A stretch of DNA of 46,126 nucleotides, taken from contig NZ_JAELTI010000037.1 of assembly GCF_016428755.1 (NCBI RefSeq), positions 1 to 46,126 on the forward strand, read 5' to 3'. The notes beneath the pieces were generated by a model, which had not been told where the DNA came from, did not search any database, and saw only the letters and a program-made list of their open reading frames with translations. Positions within the stretch are counted from its first letter, which is position 1, and each line of letters opens with the position of its first letter. This DNA is from Allobosea sp. ASV33 (GTDB taxonomy: Bacteria; Pseudomonadota; Alphaproteobacteria; Rhizobiales; Beijerinckiaceae). A program made the position numbers and the translations under genes. Positions 37,928 to 44,905 of this stretch are shown here, in pieces.

Positions 37928-37956
37928 TTGACGAATGACGAAATTCGTCATAACGA
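37928..37956 (+). promoter_or_regulatory. TetR-gene promoter with a perfect operator palindrome in its spacer
   Basis: TTGACG (37928-37933) and TAACGA (37951-37956) are spaced 17 bases. ATGACGAA-A-TTCGTCAT (37935-37951), a perfect palindrome with 8-base arms, fills the spacer. Repressor bound there would block RNA polymerase, the usual autoregulation arrangement of TetR proteins. Confidence 0.65.
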
Positions 37957-38002
37957 TCAATTCTTCACTGCATTCGTTTGAAACAACCCAGCCGGCGGCG
38001 CC

Positions 38003-38599
38003 GTGAGCAACCCCGAACGCGATACCAGGCAGACCATCGTCGACACCGCCGAGCGCTTCTTCCGCGATATCGGGTACCAGAAGACGACCGTGGCGGACAT
38101 CGCCAAATCCCTGCGGATGAGCCCCGCCAACGTCTATCGCTTCTTCGATTCCAAGAAGTCGATCAACGAGGCCGTGCTCGAGCGCTACAAGCGCGAGCAG
38201 GAAGAGGCGATCGCCACCATCGCCGACGAGGACCGGCCGGCCGCCGAGCGGCTGCGCGACATCCTCGCCACCTCCTATCGCCTGAACGCCGCCCGCTTCG
38301 CCGGCCATGCCCGGATGCAGGAAATGGTCTGCGCCGCGATGGAGGAGAGCTGGGACGCGATCATCGCCCATATCGAACGCTTCGATGTCGTCCTGCGCCG
38401 CGTCGTCGCCGACGGCATCGCGCGCGGCGAGTTCCGGCCGATGGAGCCGGCCCATGCCACGGGCTGCATCCGCACGGCGATGATCCGCTTCATGCACCCG
38501 CTGCTGATCACGCAATGCGAGTGCATCCCCGGCCCGAATCCCGACGAGATGATCGCCTTCGTCCTCAGCGCGCTGGAAGCTCGGCCGCAGGCCCACTGA
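38003..38599 (+). CDS. TetR-family transcriptional regulator
   Basis: This 198-residue protein begins at a GTG. The N-terminal DNA-binding domain (RQTIVDTAERFFRDIGYQKTTVADIAKSLRMSPANVYRFFDSKKSINEAVLERY) is a textbook TetR helix-turn-helix. The C-terminal ligand-binding domain is all helical, about 140 residues, and resembles a TetR_C domain of unknown ligand. A promoter-operator palindrome lies 50-75 bases upstream, so autorepression is likely. Its target beyond itself may include the aminotransferase region, which carries the same half-site; this is inference. Confidence 0.9.
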   Translation: MSNPERDTRQTIVDTAERFFRDIGYQKTTVADIAKSLRMSPANVYRFFDSKKSINEAVLERYKREQEEAIATIADEDRPAAERLRDILATSYRLNAARFAGHARMQEMVCAAMEESWDAIIAHIERFDVVLRRVVADGIARGEFRPMEPAHATGCIRTAMIRFMHPLLITQCECIPGPNPDEMIAFVLSALEARPQAH

Positions 38600-38714
38600 G
38601 CGATCCGCTGGATTTTTGATTTCGCATCGGCTTTCCCGAAAACCGCTCTCCCCTTTTCAGGCCGATGCTCCGACGCGTTGACAAGCCGCCGAGGGAGCGG
38701 GATACCGCCCGGAC

Positions 38715-40679
38715 ATGGCCATCCTGCCCAAACAGAATCTCAAGAAGCTCGCCGTCATCCTGCATGACCTCGCGGTCACGGCACTGGCGATCTGGCTCGT
38801 CTTCGTCGTCCGCTTCGAAGGCGCGCTGCTCGTCGAGCATCTGCGCTATCTGCCGCGCTTCCTGCCCTTCTTCGTCGCCTATGCCGGGCTGGTCTACTGG
38901 CTGTTCTCGCTCTACCGCTCGAAATGGCGCTTCGCCTCGCTGCCGGACCTCTCGAACATCGTCAAGGCGGTCTCGGTCCTGACCGTTTCGCTGCTCGCGG
39001 TCGACTATGTGCTGGTCGCGCCGAATTTCTACGGCGGCTTCTACTTCGGTAAGATCTCGATCGCGCTGTACTGGCTCGTCCAGATCGCTCTGCTCGGCGG
39101 GCCCCGCCTCGCCTATCGCTATTTCAAATACGCGCGGTCGCGCACCACGGCGGTGCGCGAGGCGAACCTGCCTGCGCTGCTGCTCGGGCGCGGCGTCGAG
39201 GTCGAAATGGTGATCCGCGCCATGGAAGCCGGCACGATGCGGCGCTTGCGGCCGGCCGGCATCCTGTCGCCGCGCAGCGACGATCTCGGCCAATCGATCC
39301 GCGGCGTGCCCGTGCTCGGGCTGCTCGGCGATATCGAGCGCATCGCGGGCGAGGCGGTTGAGCGCGGGGAAGCCTTCCGACGCATCGTCGCCACGCCTTC
39401 CGCCCTATTGCCGGAAGCGCAGCCGGAAAAATGGCTGGCGCGGACCCGCAAGCTCGCGTTGCCGATCTCGCGCATCGACAGCCTGGGCGAGGGCGTGCGC
39501 GACACCGAGGTCGCCCCGCTGGAGATCGAGGACCTGCTGGTGCGCTCGACCGTCACCATCGACCGCGAGCGGCTGGGCGGATTCCTGAAGGGCAAGCGCG
39601 TCATCGTCACCGGCGGCGGCGGCTCGATCGGCTCCGAGATCTGCCTGCGCTGCGCCGCCTTCGGCGCGGCGGAATTGCTTGTCGTCGAAAGCTCGGAACC
39701 CGCCCTCTTCCAGATCAGCGAACAGCTCTCGGTTCAGGCGCCCGACACCACGGTCTCCGGCGTTCTGGCCGATGTCCGCGACCGCGACCGCATCATGCCG
39801 CTCTTCGCCGGCTTCAAGCCCGATATCGTCGTTCATGCGGCCGCGCTGAAACACGTGCCCTATCTGGAGGCCGACTGGAGCGAGGGCATCAAGACCAATA
39901 TCTTCGGCTCGGTGAACGTCACTGATGCCGCCGTCGCCGCCGGCGCGCGGACCTTCGTGCTGATCTCGACCGACAAGGCGATCGAGCCCGTCTCGATGCT
40001 GGGCGCGACCAAGCGCTTCGCCGAGATCTACGCGCAATCGCGGGATGCCGAGCTCGTGGCCGCGGATTCCGGCATCCGGCTGGTCGCGGTGCGGTTCGGC
40101 AATGTGCTGGGCTCGGCCGGCTCGGTCGTGCCGAAATTCAAGGCGCAGATCGCCCGCGGCGGGCCGGTGACGGTCACCAGCCCGGAGATGATCCGCTATT
40201 TCATGACGATCCGCGAGGCCTGCGACCTCGTGCTGACCGCCGCCTCCCATGCCCGCGCTGGCGACGCTGAAGCCGATCGCGCCGCCGTCTACGTGCTCAA
40301 GATGGGCCAGCCGATGCGGATCATGGACCTGGCCGAGCGGATGATCCGCCTCGCCGGCTTCGAGCCGGGCGAGGACATCGAGATCATCGTCTCCGGCGTC
40401 CGTCCCGGCGAGCGCTTGAACGAGATCCTGTTCGCCCGCGACGAACCGATGGCCGAGACCGGGCTCGACGGCATCATGGCTGCCAAGCCGATCTTCGCCG
40501 GCCGTGCCAGGATCGAGGCCTGGCTGACGCAGCTCCGGGCCGCCGTGAAAGCCAATGACCAGGCCGCGGCCAATGCCGTGCTCGACGAGGCGATCCCGGA
40601 TTTCAGCCGGCGCGACTCGCGGCAGCCAGCCGCGCCAGCGCCGTCTTCGTCTCTGCCTGCGGCTGCCAGCCAGCGCTGA
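38715..40679 (+). CDS. Membrane-anchored nucleotide-sugar 4,6-dehydratase/epimerase (CapD/WbpM/PglF type)
   Basis: This enzyme class converts UDP-GlcNAc or a related sugar to a 4-keto-6-deoxy intermediate for surface glycans. The 654-residue protein has four N-terminal membrane segments (residues about 10-135) and a first Rossmann-like region. The catalytic NAD-binding domain (VTGGGGSIGSEICLRC, near residue 300) follows, with STDKAIEPVSMLGATKRFAE. As in FlaA1/CapD relatives, the classical Tyr-X3-Lys is altered around STDKA/MLGATK. The C-terminal tail overlaps the opposite-strand epimerase gene by 77 bases. It is part of a three-gene polysaccharide group. Confidence 0.92.
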   Translation: MAILPKQNLKKLAVILHDLAVTALAIWLVFVVRFEGALLVEHLRYLPRFLPFFVAYAGLVYWLFSLYRSKWRFASLPDLSNIVKAVSVLTVSLLAVDYVLVAPNFYGGFYFGKISIALYWLVQIALLGGPRLAYRYFKYARSRTTAVREANLPALLLGRGVEVEMVIRAMEAGTMRRLRPAGILSPRSDDLGQSIRGVPVLGLLGDIERIAGEAVERGEAFRRIVATPSALLPEAQPEKWLARTRKLALPISRIDSLGEGVRDTEVAPLEIEDLLVRSTVTIDRERLGGFLKGKRVIVTGGGGSIGSEICLRCAAFGAAELLVVESSEPALFQISEQLSVQAPDTTVSGVLADVRDRDRIMPLFAGFKPDIVVHAAALKHVPYLEADWSEGIKTNIFGSVNVTDAAVAAGARTFVLISTDKAIEPVSMLGATKRFAEIYAQSRDAELVAADSGIRLVAVRFGNVLGSAGSVVPKFKAQIARGGPVTVTSPEMIRYFMTIREACDLVLTAASHARAGDAEADRAAVYVLKMGQPMRIMDLAERMIRLAGFEPGEDIEIIVSGVRPGERLNEILFARDEPMAETGLDGIMAAKPIFAGRARIEAWLTQLRAAVKANDQAAANAVLDEAIPDFSRRDSRQPAAPAPSSSLPAAASQR

Positions 40680-41532
40680 GCAGCCGCTCCGGCCGGGCCA
40701 CGAGGCTGCCGGCCAGCTTCAGGAAGGTCTCCTCGCGGCCGGCGAGACGCGCCAGCCGGCGCAACCATGTTTCCGGCACCGGCAGCAGGCCGGGGCCACG
40801 CCCCAGCCCGGAGCGCATGGCGGCGAGCATGTCCGAGACACTGATCGGCTCGGGATCGGCAATCGTATAGGTCTGCCGCGCCGGACAAGCCGGCGTCAGC
40901 GCGAACAGGATGGCACCGGCGAGATTCTCGACAGCAAGCAGCGAGCGCGGTGCCTTCAGCCCGCCGAGGGGCAACGGCATGGGCAAGCGCGCCAGCTTGA
41001 GCAAGGCCGCCATGTTGGCTTTCACGCCCGGTCCGTAGATCACGACCGGACGCAGCGCGATCCAATCGAGATCGCATGCGGCAAGCCCTTGCTCCGCGGC
41101 AAGCTTGGAGCGGCCGTAGACGTCGCCGGGAACAGGCGGCATGCCCTCGCGCAGCGGCGGGCCGTCGGAGGCGGCGGTCAGCGCTTTGATCGAGGAGAGA
41201 TAGACAAAGCGCCCGATCCCGGCCGCTTCGGCGGCACGCGCGAGCTCCAGCGTCGCCTCGGTGTTGATGCGCCTATAGAGAGCCTCGTCGAGGCCCGGCC
41301 CGGCATGGGCGAGACCGGCCAGATGCACGACATGATCGACGCCCTCCAGCGCGGCCCGCCAATCGACGGGAGCCGCCAGATCGCCGGTCACCACCGCTTC
41401 GGCGTCGGCCGGGACCGGCTGCGGCTTGCGCTGGGCGAGGCGCGGACGATAGCCCGCCTGGATCAGGGCCGCAACGACATGCGGGCCGACGAAGCCGCTC
41501 GCGCCGGTGACAAGGACGCGCCCCTCAGCCAC
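40603..41532 (-). CDS. NAD-dependent epimerase/dehydratase (nucleotide-sugar, SDR family)
   Basis: This 309-residue extended SDR has the NAD-binding VLVTGASGFVGPHVV, the HLAGLAH segment, the catalytic-type serine in YLSSIKAL and the Tyr-X3-Lys in VYGRSKLAAEQGL. It resembles UDP-glucose 4-epimerase-like and WbpV/Gne-like C4-reductases. A 4-reductase acting on the product of the neighbouring dehydratase is attractive but not shown. It overlaps the upstream transferase gene by eight bases and is convergent, with overlap, to the dehydratase gene. Confidence 0.9.
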   Translation of the reverse strand: MAEGRVLVTGASGFVGPHVVAALIQAGYRPRLAQRKPQPVPADAEAVVTGDLAAPVDWRAALEGVDHVVHLAGLAHAGPGLDEALYRRINTEATLELARAAEAAGIGRFVYLSSIKALTAASDGPPLREGMPPVPGDVYGRSKLAAEQGLAACDLDWIALRPVVIYGPGVKANMAALLKLARLPMPLPLGGLKAPRSLLAVENLAGAILFALTPACPARQTYTIADPEPISVSDMLAAMRSGLGRGPGLLPVPETWLRRLARLAGREETFLKLAGSLVARPERLLSAGWQPQAETKTALARLAAASRAG

Positions 41533-42577
41533 GGCGAGGCCCTGTCGCGAAACGATGCAGGAGCAGGCCTGTCAGCACGGTGCCGACCGCCAGGCACGCG
41601 AACTGGACCGGAAGCGCCGGCCAGGCGAGCGATACACCCGCGATCGCGGCAAGCGCCAGGTTGAGCAGGGCGACACGGCCGACGACGCCCATCACGCTGA
41701 AGCCGTTCGTCGTCGCCTGCTGGTAGAAATGCGAGCGATGCGCCTCCCAGACCTTCTCGCCCCGGGCGAGGCGCCGCAGCAGCGTGATCGTCGAATCGGC
41801 GATGTGATAGAGCGGCAGGATCACAGCGGCGGCGAAAGCGCCCGTGCCCGCCAGGCGATAAAGCAGGTAGGCGGTGAGGAGCCCGATCGGCAGCGAGCCG
41901 ACATCGCCGAGGAAGAGGCGGGCGACCGGCCGGTTGAAGGGGGCAAAGCCGAGGAGGCCACCGCAGAGCGCGGCGGCGAGCCAACCCGTGACCGGGTCGA
42001 TCGTGCCCATCATGCCGGCCAGCGCCAGAGCTGCCGCGACGGGCACCATGCCGGCGACCGTGATCCAGTCGAGCCCATCCATGAAATTGACGAGATTGAC
42101 GAACCAGACCCCGGCCAGAAGCGCCAAGGCGCGCTCGACCGACAAGGGCAGGAATTCGGGAAACAGGCGCAGTTCCGGCGCGGCGCGAAACAGCACGAAA
42201 CCGACGCAGGCCGCCTGAAGCACCAGCCTGACACTGGCCGGCAAGGGCCGGATATCGTCCCAGGCACCGACGATCCCGAGCCCCGCCACGGCAAGGGCGA
42301 GCACCAGAACGGCACGGGCCGCCTCGCTATCGACCGGCGCGAGCCAGAGCGGCAGGCCCAATGCGACGAAAGCCCCGGCGAGCACGGCAATGCCGCCGCC
42401 TTGCGGGGTCGGGATCGTGTGGCTGGAGCGGGCATTCGGCCGCGCCAGCGCATAGCGCAGGAGAAGCGGGCGCAGCACCACGCACAGCACCGCCGCCAGA
42501 ACGGCGGCGGCAGCACAGATCATCAGAGGGCGGAGCACGTTGTCCAAAGTGCCCGCACCATAGTCGAGGCGGCGCAA
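41525..42577 (-). CDS. WecA/MraY-family undecaprenyl-phosphate sugar-1-phosphate transferase (glycosyltransferase family 4)
   Basis: This polytopic membrane enzyme starts lipid-linked glycan assembly by moving a sugar phosphate to undecaprenyl phosphate. About ten hydrophobic segments are visible. Signature elements are ARPNARSSHTIPTPQGGGIA, the aspartates of VGAWDDIRP, NFMDGLDWI, FLGDVGSLPIGLL and the C-terminal HRSHFYQQATT. These match the WecA/WbpL branch rather than MraY. The TTG at 42577 is the longest start; a GTG at 42538 or an ATG at 42523 also leaves the first helix intact. Together with the epimerase and dehydratase it suggests O-antigen or capsule initiation. Confidence 0.9.
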   Translation of the reverse strand: MRRLDYGAGTLDNVLRPLMICAAAAVLAAVLCVVLRPLLLRYALARPNARSSHTIPTPQGGGIAVLAGAFVALGLPLWLAPVDSEAARAVLVLALAVAGLGIVGAWDDIRPLPASVRLVLQAACVGFVLFRAAPELRLFPEFLPLSVERALALLAGVWFVNLVNFMDGLDWITVAGMVPVAAALALAGMMGTIDPVTGWLAAALCGGLLGFAPFNRPVARLFLGDVGSLPIGLLTAYLLYRLAGTGAFAAAVILPLYHIADSTITLLRRLARGEKVWEAHRSHFYQQATTNGFSVMGVVGRVALLNLALAAIAGVSLAWPALPVQFACLAVGTVLTGLLLHRFATGPRRG

Positions 42578-42628
42578 AAGCCTAGAGGCCGCGCCGCCTT
42601 TATCCGCGTGAAGCGAAGCGGCTCGAGG

Positions 42629-43078
42629 CTAGTTCCGGAAGCCGATCAGCACGCCATCGGCGCCGAGCTGCAGTTGCAGCCCCTGGCGGCGCGTGGCGAG
42701 CTTGAGCGTCACGCCCTTGTCGTTGCGCAGCCAAGTCGTACCACGGCCCGCGTCACCGACCGCCCAGCCCTCCTTGAGCTGGACATAGGCCCCGGCGAAA
42801 TCGGAGACCTGACGCAGCCCGTAGACCGTGCCCATAGCGACCGAGCGCGCTGCGCCGATCGAGCCGATGCCGAGCCCGCCGACCGTGACCGGATAGGAGC
42901 GGCCGCGAAAGCGCAAAGTGCCGCCGCCGGCTTCGCCGGAGGCGATGAAGCCTGCCTGGACCTGCTCAAGGCGTACGGTCCCCGTCGAGGGGCCGAGCGC
43001 GCGTTGCTGCGCCATGGCCGGCGTGGCCAGCATCAGAACGGCGGCGATGGTGGTGGCTGTCTGCCTGATCGTCATCAT
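42629..43078 (-). CDS. Small exported protein of unknown function
   Basis: This 149-residue protein has a clear signal peptide (MMTIRQTATTIAAVLMLATPAMAQ). A glycine-rich beta-type domain follows: GGTLRFRGRSYPVTVGGLG, SVAMGTVYGLRQVSDFAGAY, and a C-terminal QLQLGADGVLIGF. I recall similar Hyphomicrobiales proteins annotated only as hypothetical; I do not assign a function. It is likely periplasmic or outer-membrane associated. It lies 137 bases downstream of the globin-GGDEF gene on the same strand, far enough for its own promoter. Confidence 0.8.
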   Translation of the reverse strand: MMTIRQTATTIAAVLMLATPAMAQQRALGPSTGTVRLEQVQAGFIASGEAGGGTLRFRGRSYPVTVGGLGIGSIGAARSVAMGTVYGLRQVSDFAGAYVQLKEGWAVGDAGRGTTWLRNDKGVTLKLATRRQGLQLQLGADGVLIGFRN

Positions 43079-43215
43079 ATCCTGCTCCTTGCGCCGAACC
43101 GGTGGCGCTGCGGATCAACACACGAGAGGCGGATTCGATCCCAAGCCAGGCAAAGGATTGTCGCGAGCCGGAAAGCGTAGCCTGAAAATCGCGGCGTACC
43201 TCCGGCGCAGGCGGC

Positions 43216-44574
43216 TCACTTGCCGCCTTTCTCGTTGCGCAAGGCGTTCGCGACCTGGTCGACAAGGCGGCGCGGGTCGGGATGGCCGTCATATTCGATG
43301 ACGCCGACATTCAGCGTGTTCTTGAGCACGGTCTGGCCGTCGATCGAGAAATGGGTCGCCGCATAGCTGTCGACGATGCTGCGGGCGAACGCCGCCGCCT
43401 CCCGGGCATCGCTCCCGACGCGAATGATCAGGAAGGTCTCGCGGCCCATGCTGAACACCGTGTCGCTCGACCGCACGGCATTCAGCAGCATGGCGGCCGT
43501 CTGCTGGACGACCGTGTCGGCGCCGCCCTCGCCGAGACGGGCGCGCAGCGTATCGAACTGGGAGATCTCGAGCATGATCATCGAGAAGGGCCGGCTCGTC
43601 TTGCGGCGGAGCGCGACCTCGCGGGAGATCGCGGCCCGCAGATAGCGGCGGTTGAGCAGCCGCGACAGCGGATCCTTGGCGCTGCCCATGTCGAAGGAAT
43701 GGCTGAACTGGACGCTCAGGAGATTGTTGATCTGGCCGACGATCTGCCTGATCTCCCGCAGGAGTTTCTCGCGTCGTGCCGGATCCGCTTCATCATGCAG
43801 GCGCCGGACGAGTTCGTCCGCCTCGGCCACCAGCCGGGCGATCGACGCATATTCCGCGGTCCGGCCGAAGAGAAGGTTCGCACGGTGGGAGAACCACAGA
43901 CCGAATTCGGACCGGCTCAGCGGCAGCACGCCATCGGCCTCGCCGGCGATATGAGACCCGAAGAAGACCGCCTGCGCCCATTCGGCGAGCGACGCCTTCT
44001 GCTTTTCCCGCTCGGCGCGGAAGTCATGGTCGATCGAGACCTGGCGAAGCGCTTCCTCCGCCCGCAGGTTGCGGTCGAGACCGCTGAGATGGGCGGCGAC
44101 GATCGCCGCCGTCGCGACATCGATGACACCCGAGACGTAAAGCGCAGCCTGGGCGAATTCGTCGCGCGACAACCGCGTGTGCTTGAGATTGTTATAGATT
44201 CCGCGCTTGAACACGCGTGCCGCAAGCAGGCTCAGCGAGGTCGGAATCTGGATACGGGCATGCGTCGACCCGATCTCCGCCTGGCGCATGAGGAAGGGCG
44301 TCGCCTCGATCGGCTCCTTTGGAAAGATATCCACGAGCCATTGCGACAGGGTGCCCCGAAACCGGCGAGCGATGACCTCGCTGTCGAACAGGGCCTGGAC
44401 CCGCACATGGTGCGCGAGATCCTTCCAGAGTTCGTCGACCAGCTCGACCGCAAAGTGCCGGACCGTGCTTGCCACCATAGCGCGCACCGGCGCCGGAATT
44501 GCGCTGCTCAAGGTTGAGATTTCAACCTTCAGTTGCGCGAAGTCTTCGTCTTCCCAGAGCGCTGCGCTCAGCAT
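43216..44574 (-). CDS. Globin-coupled sensor with a degenerate GGDEF domain (DosC-like)
   Basis: This 452-residue protein aligns along its whole length with the E. coli DosC layout. A globin sensor spans residues about 15-165, with the candidate heme-ligand histidine His105 in STHARIQIP. A linker carries LPLSRSEFGLWFSHRA and REIRQIVGQINNLL. A GGDEF domain follows (DPLSRLLNRRYL to the end). The position of the distal DosC tyrosine appears to be tryptophan (Trp50). The GGDEF signature is GRETF (377-381). The metal/substrate segment is LEISQFDTLRA instead of the usual DxDxFK-type sequence, so cyclase activity is improbable. The I-site RxxD is kept as RSSD (368-371). It may be a heme-controlled c-di-GMP-binding protein. 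It is divergent from a PAS chemoreceptor. Confidence 0.88.
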   Translation of the reverse strand: MLSAALWEDEDFAQLKVEISTLSSAIPAPVRAMVASTVRHFAVELVDELWKDLAHHVRVQALFDSEVIARRFRGTLSQWLVDIFPKEPIEATPFLMRQAEIGSTHARIQIPTSLSLLAARVFKRGIYNNLKHTRLSRDEFAQAALYVSGVIDVATAAIVAAHLSGLDRNLRAEEALRQVSIDHDFRAEREKQKASLAEWAQAVFFGSHIAGEADGVLPLSRSEFGLWFSHRANLLFGRTAEYASIARLVAEADELVRRLHDEADPARREKLLREIRQIVGQINNLLSVQFSHSFDMGSAKDPLSRLLNRRYLRAAISREVALRRKTSRPFSMIMLEISQFDTLRARLGEGGADTVVQQTAAMLLNAVRSSDTVFSMGRETFLIIRVGSDAREAAAFARSIVDSYAATHFSIDGQTVLKNTLNVGVIEYDGHPDPRRLVDQVANALRNEKGGK

Positions 44575-44905
44575 TTCATCTTATCCGGCAGAATATCGGC
44601 TCTCGATGAGGTCAACCGATAGTATCTTATAGTTATCAAACGACAACAAAGCTGCGCGCGTCTCGTTAGCGATGCGTTAACACCTCTTAACGCGTTAACA
44701 CTCCTTCTCCCAAAAATCCATGAATTTGGCCCGCAAACGGCCAAAAACTGCCGTTCATATGCAAAACAGCGCGCTAAATCGTAAACTGCGGCCTTGCCGT
44801 TGAACTTCCTTAACAAATCGTTGAACAGGCCCTTCGACGCCACCATTCGTTATTTAACTTGGCTAGAGCTTTCTTCCCTGCGTCACATCGCGTTAGGGAC
44901 GGACA
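44575..44905. promoter_or_regulatory. 331-base AT-rich divergent promoter region
   Basis: The gap between the globin-GGDEF and chemoreceptor genes is much more AT-rich than its surroundings. It holds the direct repeat GCGTTAACAC at 44674-44683 and 44692-44701 (18-base period) and the perfect palindrome TTAACGCGTTAA at 44687-44698. A TTAA-N7-TTGA element at 44810-44824 is close to the CtrA consensus TTAA-N7-TTAA. No gene is seen inside. Shared regulation of both flanking genes is plausible. Confidence 0.5.

Noticed and set aside
42629..43078. DUF1134/EipA assignment for the small exported protein
   Set aside because: The known EipA sequence landmarks as I recall them (for example the GGVGM-type segment and greater length) are not present, so I left the function open.
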